Shown here one piece after another: positions 1 through 9,884 of a DNA stretch of 64,000 nt; position 1 is the first letter of the stretch, and every line of letters starts with the position of its first letter. The notes beneath the pieces were generated by a model. The model saw only the letters and a program-made list of their open reading frames with translations, did not search any database and had not been told where the DNA came from. Origin of the DNA: Omphiscola glabra (Eukaryota; Mollusca; Gastropoda; Lymnaeidae); assembly GCA_964017045.1 (NCBI GenBank), contig OZ024794.1, forward strand, positions 49,481,013 through 49,545,012. The letters are read 5' to 3'. Position numbers and translations under genes: made by a program.

Positions 1-673
1 CATTAAAGGGGCCCCCTAGCCAGCTGACTTTTTGTGAGCCACACAATGGACAATGGGCCAAAAGTTGCACACATTTTTCTTAGAGGGTTCATTAAGACTT
101 TTTGTGAGCCACACAAAAGACAATTAGCCAAAAACTGCACATATTTTTCTTAGAGGATTTATTAAGACTTTTTGTTACCAGGGTGTTGAAATAGCTGCAC
201 AAACATTTTCATTGTACTTCTCCATTCCACCCCCACAAATACGTACCGTCATTCAGGCTCATTCAGTCTCCCGCAGTGAAAGAGCTCTGACCTTTCTCAC
301 AGGCAAAGACTCTCTGTACACTCAAAACAGTTGTGTGCATGGTATTTATATTTAAATTGGTGGCCCTTTCATGCCTGTGTAGAGTTGTCATTCAGAACTG
401 GACTTGGCTTGTCAAAATTTGGCACCATGTTGCGTTTTGGACACATATTAACTTGTGGTAGCAACCAAGGGATCCTTTTGTACATATCAAAGTTATTATA
501 CAATGCTATTGATGCTATCCTAACCTCACTCTTGGGCATTCTAGTTTTTTTTTTTAAAATTAGATATAGGAATTTAAATAGATTCTAATGGCAAAGATGA
601 AAAAAAGAGCAGAAATTGTTTGCCCCAAATATTTCAAAAAATACAGCTCAATCTCTTTACATTTTATTCCTAG
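1..673. other. Intron of the myosin gene (5' side cut by window edge)
   Basis: No exon is recognisable here. The stretch ends in a pyrimidine-rich 3' splice site with AG at 672-673. An open frame from 588 runs through the splice site into the exon, but its first 28 or so codons are intronic. A 70-bp direct repeat lies at 26-175. Confidence 0.7.
26..175. repeat. 70-bp direct tandem repeat, about 2 copies
   Basis: The motif GACTTTTTGTGAGCCACAC starts at 26 and 96, and a diverged third start is at 166. Spacing is exactly 70 bp, and the text between the starts is near identical. Confidence 0.8.
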
Positions 674-3597
674 ATACAAAATGATTTGTACCAAGACATG
701 GCCCAACTTTCATGGCCAGGACATAGAGGGGTGTAGAGCCATAATTGATTCCCAGGGCTTTTCTTCAGATGTCAAGTATGGCAAATCCAAGATTTTTATT
801 AGATCACCACAAACTCTCTTTGCTCTAGAACAATCAAGAGGAGCCAAAATACCCAGCATTGTTCTCTATTTACAGAAGGTATGTCCACCTTTTCAGTGTC
901 TTGTACTGTTCATTAAAATATTAATAAATATCTAATATTCAAAATGCTAGTTATTTTTTTACATCAGTCATCATTAGCAATAGTATTTTCATATAAATGT
1001 GCATTTTATGCATGACAGAATTCCTTTTTCTAAGCCAAAATAGTTCATATAAGTATTTTATTTTGTTATTTTTTCCCCGAAGAAGTCTTTTGGGCAAAAA
1101 ATTACATGGTTTATATTGTCTAGAAATGTCTTAAATTTTTATAAAACAGTATTAACAGTCAACAACCGTTAATAGATCTCATCTACAAGATAAGTATCTA
1201 TTTCTCTTTTCCAACTTAACCTTTAAACTTCACGAGTGAATATCTTCTAATTACAGCACACCCGTGGGGCTTTGGCCAGAAAGAGAGTTAAACGCGTTAG
1301 AGCTGTGTATTTGATCATGCATCATTACAAGAGATATAAACTACGATCATATGCTCTTGCTTGCTTGGAAAGATTCCGAAATGCTAAAAAAATGAAAGAC
1401 TATGGGCTAAGTGTACAGTGGCCCAAGCCACCAAATTCATTGAAGTCCACAGTGGAACTCCTAAAGAGAGCTCATGCTAGGTAAACAAATTTATCACTAT
1501 ATTCATAATTAAATTAAAGTATGCTATGGAATGATATCTTGTTCCTTAATCATTTCAGAACAAACCCTTAAAATCAGAACAAAGTAATGATAATTATTAA
1601 CTCCTTATCATTAGGTGGCGAGCATTCATGATCCTGTCCAAGATCCAAGTCAATGATAGGCCATTAATGAGACTGAAAGTGATGGCAGGAGATGTCCTAG
1701 TTGGCAAGCGTGCAGACTGGGGTGTAAAACGCAACTGGGAGGGCAATTACCTGGCATCTGTGAGAAAACTTTCTCTCAATTCTAGTATAGTATCTTTTTA
1801 AGCAAAAAGTCTTATTCAGCAAACTAAGAAATAAATTAACTTTGCTCATAGATTTGGAAGCTTCATCTTGTCCCAATGGAAACTGTGAACTGTTATGAGT
1901 TTTTATTTAATGTTTAAGGGTAAGAATATTTCATGTCTATTGCCTGATGCAAAATAAACACCAGTTTTTTTTTGGCTTTATCCAATTTGAAAAATTTGTT
2001 GTAAGTAGCTTGACTCTTTTTTTTCAGTTCTGATGGTGGATTATTTTTTTATGCTGTAATTTTGTTTTTTTTTTCAGTCTAAAGACAACAGCAACACTTC
2101 AGATTTTGTGTCCCAGCTGAACACATTGAAGAGCAGAGATGGTTTCACCAAAATTTTATTTTCATCTTATGTCAAAAAGGTAAGCCAGCATTATAATTTG
2201 TTAATGGAGAAATAACAATACTGGTCATCCTGATTTAACTTTATGAATTTTTTTTATATACTTTTTGATTTTTTATTATACTTTTTGATTTTTTATTATA
2301 CTTTTTGATTTTGAAAGAAAATTATATTTGAATTCATAAATTTTTTTTTTTTTAGCACTTTAGATCATTAATCAATTTGATGCCATAAATCAAATCTAAA
2401 CACTTAACACAACTGCTCAGATATATTATCATTTTTAAGGCTAACAAGTTCAACAAGACAGCAGAAAGAGGCATTGTCATCACGGATAAGTTGATTTACA
2501 AGCTGGATATAAAGAAAAAGTTTAAACCTATGACTAAGGGAAACCCTCTCACAGAAGTAAGTTAGCTCCCCTCATTTTTTTTTATAAGGCTTTTTAAAAA
2601 AATGGTCTATTCAAAATGCCTTACATTTTTTTTCTTTTGGTGGAGAAATCCAGAAATAACAAAATACAACTTAAATCAAGGCTACTACTCAAGTCAAATA
2701 TTGCCTTGGTCATCTTGGCTCTTGAAGGACGAACAACATAATAATAATTATCACTATTATGTCCAGCTGGCTGATGTGTGAGCATTTATCTCCTTATATT
2801 TCAATGATATCTCATATTAATAATGCAATGTTACATTGTATGACTTGAGAAGAAGAATCATGTAAACTTCATGATTTAACTTCCTCTAAAGTTAATACAA
2901 ACATCAAATGTAACAAAGCTTTTTTTAAAAAAATCTGTTTTCCATCACAGGTAACCGGATTAAGTGTCACACCTGGGAAGGATCAGCTGGTCATAATTCA
3001 CCTTAGTGGGGGCAATGATCTGGTCTTGTGTTTAGAAAATCCTGCCCATGAGGAGAGAGTTGGTGAACTGGTGGGGGTGTTGACCTCACATATGCATAAG
3101 TAAGACATCCATAATACATTATATTTTAAGCTGAATGTTTTTTAAAACAACAGCTGAGGTCAGCTTACACTGTTTGAAGGTTGAAGTAAGAGAGGTCACA
3201 CCTTAGGAATTGAAAGATAGATAGATAGATAGGTGGCAGTGGTTTTTAGAAATTTCTAAATGATCATCACATAAATGTACTAAATGGCATAAATATTTCT
3301 TCTTTGAGTCAAACAAAATTTGTAGTGACCTGTTCATTTAATTGATTCACAATTTTTAAAAAAAAAAAATTGCTGTTGTTTTTTTTTTTTTACCTTGTAT
3401 ATTTATTTTCAACACATTTTCTTTTATCAAACTAAAGAATTTTGAAACGAGACCTGAAAGTAAACATCACTAAAAGTTTGAACTGCATGCTGGGACACAA
3501 GCCCCGTACTGTGGTAGTCAAAGAGACGGCGGCAAATGGTGGCACTGTTTTCAAGAAAGAAGGTGACGGACTTGCACTGTTTTGGCCCACATCATAG
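674..3597 (+). CDS. MYO1D-like: Unconventional class I myosin, MYO1D-like, C-terminal part (7 exons)
   Basis: Actin-based monomeric motor that binds membranes through its tail. Coding exons: 674-878, 1257-1480, 1615-1759, 2078-2179, 2440-2556, 2951-3099 and 3438-3597. All have GT/AG borders and the phases agree, giving 366 aa before the TAG. Exon 674-878 is the end of the motor, with RYKM, TWPNFHG and GKSKIFIRSPQTLFALE, the converter/SH3-like end typical of myosin I. Exon 1257-1480 holds the neck, with an IQ-type motif (LQKHTRGALARKR), followed by KRYKLR and QWPKPP. The remaining exons form the TH1 lipid-binding tail (RADWG, WEGNYLAS, GIVITDKLIYKLD). The order and wording fit MYO1D/MYO1G and fly Myo31DF better than MYO1A/B/C, judged from memory of the families. 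No SH3 domain is present, so this is a short-tailed form. The upstream motor exons are outside the window. Confidence 0.93.
2259..2311. repeat. 20-bp tandem repeat, about 2.7 copies, in myosin intron
   Basis: The motif ACTTTTTGATTTTTTATTAT is repeated head to tail between the exons ending at 2179 and starting at 2440. Confidence 0.75.
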
Positions 3598-3955
3598 GAT
3601 TTCACACACAAAAATTTTTTTTTTAATGCATTTTAGTAGCTACTTTTGATCTGGAGAAATATGTCTTTATCTTTGCTTTGTAACAACATGATATGTTGGA
3701 GGCCATGATGGACATCATGAATATTTCTTTACACATTTTAAAGTATGGAAAGAAATTACTTTGTTCAGTTAACAGAATATGCATTTGAATTTATGGATAC
3801 TTAAAAATTGTCAATTTTTTGTCATGACTTTCAAACAACTTGTACATTGTTTGCTGGTCTAAGTCTTAGGAGCTGAAATGTGCTGTCTTCATACTCATGG
3901 TTTTACTTGATCCTTAACATGCAGTGCATTAGCAGTGGAGGGTATTTGAAATAAA
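3598..3955 (+). other. Probable 3' UTR of the myosin gene with polyadenylation signal
   Basis: No coding exon follows the TAG at 3595-3597. The first AATAAA hexamer downstream is at 3950-3955, a plausible poly(A) signal giving a UTR of about 375 nt. Later AATAAA-like sites (for example near 4768) could serve a longer form. Confidence 0.5.
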
Positions 3956-4000
3956 ACAAAAATGTGAGTTATTGAGCTTATAGCAATTCTTATATAATAC

Positions 4001-4092
4001 CAAAACCCACATACCAAAACTTCTTGCTAAATGCATGTATAAAATGTATTTTATACATGCATTTAGCAAGAAGTTTTGGTATGTGGGTTTTG
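4001..4092. repeat. Perfect 44-bp inverted repeat with 4-nt loop
   Basis: The left arm at 4001-4044 is the exact reverse complement of the right arm at 4049-4092. The loop is TGTA. The symmetry stops sharply outside the arms. It lies just past the first poly(A) signal of the myosin gene, so a longer transcript would carry a long perfect hairpin. It could be a fold-back MITE or a recent inverted duplication. A small-RNA precursor is possible but not shown. Confidence 0.9.
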
Positions 4093-4838
4093 GGTTTGTA
4101 TTTTGTTTTTCTTCTATACTTCAGGTGTTTACATTTACCCCTTGAATAGCACTGACATGGTTTGTTCACTGTGTTTAATTGTGATGGAGTTTCAAATGAT
4201 TTGAAATGGAAAAAAATGTTATCCTGTCCAGAGGTGTGTTGGTACATTTATCTCTGGTTGGCTACAAAAATGTTTTATCTGTACATAACTGTTTGTAAAT
4301 ACACAATTCTTTTATTTTTGAGGGTGATTTTGTTAGAACTGTGATATATTAGGAAACTTGTTAAATTTTGGGTGGAAAATAATGTTGGTAAAATGTTTGC
4401 TAATTACTGATTGAAAATTATTACAATTTTTAAAAAACTAGTTATTGCTAGTTGTACCCTTTTTTGATAGAATCAGTTATATTTTATATCACAGAAAGTC
4501 TGGAACTAATTTAAATTTGTGTCCTTCTAAACCATCACATTTTTTACATATCTTATGTTGATCATGGTTGAATGTAAATTATTTGTAACACATTTGAAAA
4601 GTCTGCCAAATGTCACAAACATAGCAATTCTGAGTTATGTTGATATCAAAGATTATGTGTATGCAAATTTATTGATGACAAAAAAAGAATATCTGTCTGT
4701 AGCATCATTCTGTACATGTAGATTTGTAATGAAAATAATTAACTTTTGTCAATGCATAATTAACGAAAATAAATTGCATGCAAAACATATTTGATTGCAA
4801 GGTTATTTACTGAAAATGGACAACCCTTTTGTAAAGAG

Positions 4839-5007
4839 TACCGTATTTTACGAACTATAAGATGCTACGGACTATAAGTTGCACCTTAATTTTTTAGCAA
4901 TTTTTTTAAAAAGTAACATTTTATTAATTTTGAGTATAAGACGCACCTGAATTTTGGAGGCAATTTTTCGAAGAAAAAAGTGCGCCTTATAGTCAGTAAA
5001 ATACAGT
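4839..5007. mobile_element. MITE with CCGTATTTTACG-type terminal inverted repeats
   Basis: The left end reads ACCGTATTTTACGAACTATA. The right end, reverse complemented, reads ACTGTATTTTACTGACTATA. Both continue inward into AAG-CGCACC-like text. Length is about 169 bp and there is no coding capacity. A non-autonomous DNA transposon is the simplest reading, with the superfamily left open. Confidence 0.7.
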
Positions 5008-8000
5008 CATCATTAGACAGGACAGACATCTTTATAGAAATGTCATTACTGGTGAGTCTTACTTTGGAACTATTCTGATTATTAAAGTTTTACAATGGAA
5101 CTATTTTGATTAAAAACATTCTTTATCAATTATAAAATTTATACAATTTTCTACTTAAATAAATCACCTTTTTGTGTTATCTATATGGTATGCCAAAATA
5201 TGTAGTATTTCTCTGTTTACTTTTACATGACAACGCTTAATGTTATAATGTGTCTTTATTTTCGTCGATGAATGTGTCCTGTTAAAGGCATTAAGAATGT
5301 CACGCAGTATTTCTCTTTGCGCCAATAATATTGTTCTCATGTGTCAAGCCTTTAATTTATTTTATTTTATTTTTCAATTATATTAGAGAGAAAGAAGGGA
5401 AAAAAAAACTAACCTCAACAGTAAAAATGAGGACAGCAATAGAAAATTTGTCTTCACTTCGTATGTATCTCAAAATTTTTGGCATTTAAATTCCAAGTTT
5501 GGAAATAGTTTGTACATCATTCCATCCCTGTTTGAGAGCAGTGGCACTAAATTACACACGATAAATGTAATGAGGGACTCAGTATTGTCACTCCCGTAAA
5601 CTAGTACTCTTCCTCATGTTAATCCCAACACTGGTCACTGTTATTTATGCTTGCAATGTAATGGTGCTATGGGCTACTTACAAGAATCATTAAGCTTTTG
5701 TACATAGCACTTGCTTTTTTAAAAATAATTTTGTTTAAATTATATTTTTAAATTATTTTTTTTACTTCAGATCTGTTATAAGAAATCTCCCTAACTATTT
5801 GTGTTTTCTGAAGTCTTTACATATTTATGATATTGCATATGTAACATCCATGTTCCTCTTTTTTTTATTTCTTACTATAAGAATTTTAAATTAAAATCCA
5901 TTTTGATTTCTTTATCTTGTATTGACTTTAATCCACATGGAGGCCTAGTCAGGGCCACAACATGGTCTATAGTTGGAACAGTTATACAGTAATCCTGCAA
6001 ATGTAAATATAATAAATAAATAGTACTGTTTACTGTTGCTAGATTCTACTGCAAAATTTAAATGTTTTACAACCAAAAATTGTCACTGTGCTCACTTTAG
6101 GCTAACTGAAATACAAGTATACGCCTCCAAGTCATTTTCCTATTTGCTATAAAGCTAAATGAGTAACTAAATGACCTGCACCAACCCAGAATGCTTTTAT
6201 ATTTATTAGCTGACTAACTGCCATGCTCTTACTACTAAACTATTTTGTGTGTTAGGAAAGCTCTGTGAGACATCTTATACACCCACAATTACCAGTTCAG
6301 TTTACAATTTTATTTTTTTAAATTCCACTTAAAAATCCAAATGGCTTAAATAGCTATAATCCGTTTTGGGGAACTAAATGATCCACAATACGGTACCTCC
6401 CCTTGTACAAACTTTCTCAACAGTAATGAACTTTAGACAGAGATTTTAGAATAGTTTGTGTAGAATTAGTTAAGACTGCTTTGCAAATATTATGGTATAG
6501 TTTTACTTGTGCCTCTCGTGTTACAGTATGTGTACAAATATACAGTTTGTGCTGTAATATTCTTGTAAGTTGCTGTAATTTGTTTACATATCAATTGTTC
6601 ATTTGTCAATTTAGCTCCACAGCAATCAATTATACAAATACAGAAGTTCAATGAAATTTTTTAATGGACACTATTTCTGCTGTTGACTACAGGTAGTGAC
6701 TTTTTTTACAATAACTATGCACATTAACATTCCCAATTGTTTTTTTCAATCAATTTGGTAACTGATTTTGTGAAATGGGGGAACTTGAAGACACCTGGTG
6801 ATTTTTTGGATATTTGTTTCTTTCAACTTCTATTTTAGTCCTGTAAATTATGCTTGATAGTGACCTGTGAATTCTAATCTTTAAAACATTCACTAAAATA
6901 GTTGGCCTACACTTTTTTAAAAGAAAAGAACCAAAGAAAATTCCTAAAAGGAAATTATTGTGGAGAATACATTTTCAATGCCAAACTTATTGGTTTTTTC
7001 TCTAGAACCAACCTTAAAACATCAAACAATTGTGTGAAAACATTCACATGATCAACGGGACATAAGTTTTGTTGTGTGTTGTTGTTTCAACTATTGTGAT
7101 TCAAGATGACATCATTGACCATTGGAAGAACAGCCTTATATTCTAGTTGTTATTTTGAATTGACCCTTTTTTTTAAATATAAAGAAGACCTCTGAAACAA
7201 AACATAAGTGCTTTATTTTACACACATGATCTGTGATACACAGATGTTGTTAAGACCATTCTAAGCTCTTTTCCATTACAAACCTGGAAGCCTTCTTATC
7301 AGCTTTTGGCATTTCTTAAAATACCCTGTGACCCTATTAATATCTTATTGATTTTGGCTTAAGTAAAGATTAAACTTTTGCAAATTTGTGTATTTAATAT
7401 TATATATAAATTTTGTATTCCTATTTACTTGATTGGTGCCATTATTTATATATCCTTGTAATTTAAAATCCATTTTATTTTGTAAATGTTGAGAGCTGCA
7501 TTTTTTCCCTTTTTCAACTTTTAGCTATATGCCTAAACCCTGTTAACTAGTAAGTACCTTACATGCAGTTCAAATACTGGTTTTTATCCTTAATTTTTTA
7601 AATATTAAACAAGCATAGCTGATATTTCTGATTTCAATTTAAACGAATCTTTCATCATCAAAGGCTTAATAAACCTTACTATGTCGACTATGTATTGTAC
7701 TCTAATTAAATATATAATATATATTAGTTATAAGATTATAAGCTCTGTTCCACATTGCTTCATAAATAAATTGACATTTATTCTTGTATAGTTTAGTAGC
7801 TCTTACCTACTCAGACTGCCTTGGTCTGCATTTTTTTGTTGTTATTCATGTAAACTGTTATTGATGTCTTATATATATCAAATAAAAAGATTGAAAAAAG
7901 AATGTGTTAATTTGTATAAATCACATCGGACACAATCAATGGGCCTGAAAATTAAAAATAATAAAAATTTAACAGGTCACAAAAGGAAAAACTTGACATG

Positions 8001-8540
8001 GAAACTTATGACTTATCACCGGTTAATTGTTAGAAATTTCACAGAATCATTCAGAATACACTATTACCGCCAGTGCACCCAAGAACAGCCTCCACCCCGA
8101 GTAACACTTGACACTACTAACAGCCTGCGGCGACATATAATATAAAGTAGGCCTATGCTAGCCTATAATCTAGGTGTACTTCACTAACTCAAAGACGCCT
8201 ACCTCTTACACTTCACTTACTGACTTTAACTCATTTACATCTGCTATGACTATGAATACTATGACATGATATAAATTGTCTAGTTTAGATATAATATAAA
8301 TCAAAATGTATAATAATATATATAATATAATAAATATTAAAAATGCTAGCCTAATCATTTTAAAAAGTTTAAGTATAGGAACTGATATATCTATAAAAAA
8401 AATGTTGACATTTTTGGATATTAATCGTTTAGTCGGTTTAGACATTGGCTAAAAAATCTTGCGCTGAATCAAAAGACTACAAGTTATTTCTCTTTTGGAA
8501 ATTTTAAAAAATAATTTCCATTCGTACTTGAGATGAAACA
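5008..8540. other. AT-rich intergenic region, no gene recognised
   Basis: Very AT-rich, with poly-T runs and scattered AATAAA. No exon-like block or family motif was recognised on either strand. An open frame at 7861-8145 shows no recognisable motif and is not called. Confidence 0.5.
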
Positions 8541-8542
8541 GT

Positions 8543-8615
8543 GCCTCCATAGCTCAGTGGTTAGAGCACTGGTCTTGTAAACCAGGGGTCATGAGTTCAA
8601 TCCTCATTGGAGGCT
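8543..8615 (+). tRNA. tRNA-Thr (anticodon TGT)
   Basis: The 73-nt cloverleaf has a perfect 7-bp acceptor stem (GCCTCCA with TGGAGGC) and discriminator T. The D-arm contains AGCTCAGTGGTTAGAGC, which overlaps the A box. The anticodon stem is CTGGT/ACCAG around the loop CTTGTAA, so the anticodon is TGT at 8576-8578 and reads ACA. The T-arm is ATGAG-TTCAATC-CTCAT and matches the B box. There is no intron, and CCA is not encoded, as usual for eukaryotes. Confidence 0.96.
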
Positions 8616-8627
8616 TGACGGCATTTG

Positions 8628-8635
8628 TTTTTTTT
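8628..8635 (+). terminator. RNA polymerase III oligo-T terminator of tRNA-Thr
   Basis: A run of eight T begins 12 nt after the tRNA 3' end, the usual Pol III stop signal. Confidence 0.85.
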
Positions 8636-9155
8636 AAATTTCTCCCCGCTTCAGTGTTGACCTCCTGTTTACACACTGCCCCACCCACTTTTTGAAAGGT
8701 CAATGCATTTCTTATCCCCTATGTCCCCCATCCCCAATAATCTTTAAATGCATCCCAATGGGCAGAGTCGTCGTCGCGGGGGCATCAAACACATTTAACG
8801 ACCCCAAAGTTGTGATGAGGTTAAAAATAACTTTGAATGCACACATAGGTCATTGTCTCAAACCGCTCAATTAATTATTTATAAACTTGTATTGTGCACA
8901 CACCCACGCCCACACAAACTCTACACCAATACACCTACGCAGGTAAGTTAACTTAATGATTAATTGTTTTTAACTTCTTTTTTTCTTTTTAATTCGTCCG
9001 TCCAATTGTGACGATTGTGTAAATTTCAAGGGCAGGAGTTGGAGTAGGTGCCACTCAGGACGAAATCACAAGGCCTGTGATTTTTATTTTAGAAGGATAG
9101 GCTCCTTCCCTCGACAGCGAATCTTCTCTATCCGCGCATCTGGTGAATCCAAAGC

Positions 9156-9639
9156 AACCGAAATTTGTTTGAAAGAAATTTCGTCGACGGAAAATTAATG
9201 GACGGAAATCGAACAAAAGTTTGGTCCAATTTTATTTTCAGTTCACACGATCAAATTTTGCGTCAATTTTCTATTTGAACGCATTATTTTGTTTTACTAT
9301 ACAGCATAGAGCAGCTGTTCTCAACCTGTGGGTCACGACCCCTTTAGGGGTCGCGCGACCCTTCCCAGGGGTCGCCGAAGACCATCTGAAAACACATATA
9401 ATCTACAGTCATGAAGTAGAAACAAAAATAATAAAATGTCTGGGGGTCGCCACAACATGAAGGACTGTATTAAAGGGTCGCGGCATTAATAATGTTGAGA
9501 ACCACTGGTATGGAGCGTTCAAAAAGAAATTTGACTCAAATTTGAACGTGTGAACTGAAAATATAATTCGATTCGACCAAAATTTCGTCGATCAATTTTC
9601 CGTCGATTAAATTTCTTTCAAACAAATTTCCGGTAACGT
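9156..9639. mobile_element. Inverted-repeat MITE (TTTCGTCGAC family), copy 1, interrupted by a SPIN-like element
   Basis: The left arm (AACCGAAATTTG..GAAAGAAATTTCGTCGACGG) is mirrored by the right arm, whose reverse complement reads ACGTTACCGGAAATTTG..GAAAGAAATTT. The arms also share AGTTCACAC and TTGAACGC-like inner blocks. The central part is split by the 196-bp element at 9312-9507. A second copy at 14131-14355 lacks that insertion. The exact outer ends are uncertain by a few bases. Confidence 0.75.
9312..9507 (-). mobile_element. SPIN-like non-autonomous hAT element, copy A
   Basis: The termini are CAGCTGTTCTCAACC and, at the other end reverse complemented, CAGTGGTTCTCAACA. The flanks GCATAGAG (9304-9311) and GTATGGAG (9508-9515) look like an 8-bp hAT target duplication with two changes. 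Length is 196 bp, exactly that of the copy at 40055-40250, in the opposite orientation. Interior phrases (GGGTCACGACCCC, GGGGTCGCC, CCATCTGAAAACACATATA) match my recall of the SPIN consensus. Confidence 0.85.
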
Positions 9640-9694
9640 AAAGAAACATCAAGTGTGGATGATACAGCTTGACACCAGGAGCGTTGCATGTCTT

Positions 9695-9884
9695 CATTGG
9701 CGTAGAAAAGGGGATGGGCATCCGATGGGTGGTGTGGAGAGGGCGGTCCGCCCCCCGAGCGGCACTTTTTACCCTTTATAAGGAGGGGCGGCATTTTCGG
9801 AAAACTGCGGAGTTTTTTCGTGGAAGGGGGCTGCGAAATTCTCGCCCCCCCCCCCCGGGCGGCACTAGTCCAACCACGCCACTG
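9695..9884. mobile_element. MITE with CAGTGGCGTAG-type ends, copy 1
   Basis: The left end is CATTGGCGTAG. The right end, reverse complemented, is CAGTGGCGTGG. The GC-rich interior holds GGCGGTCCGCCCCCCGAGC and GCGGGCGGCACTAG-like blocks repeated in inverted order. Similar ends occur near 10310, 13345, 14427, 48831 and 49399, so this is a repeated family. Confidence 0.6.

Noticed and set aside
7861..8145. 94-codon frame
   Set aside because: No motif and no splice or promoter context. The composition is typical of AT-rich non-coding DNA.
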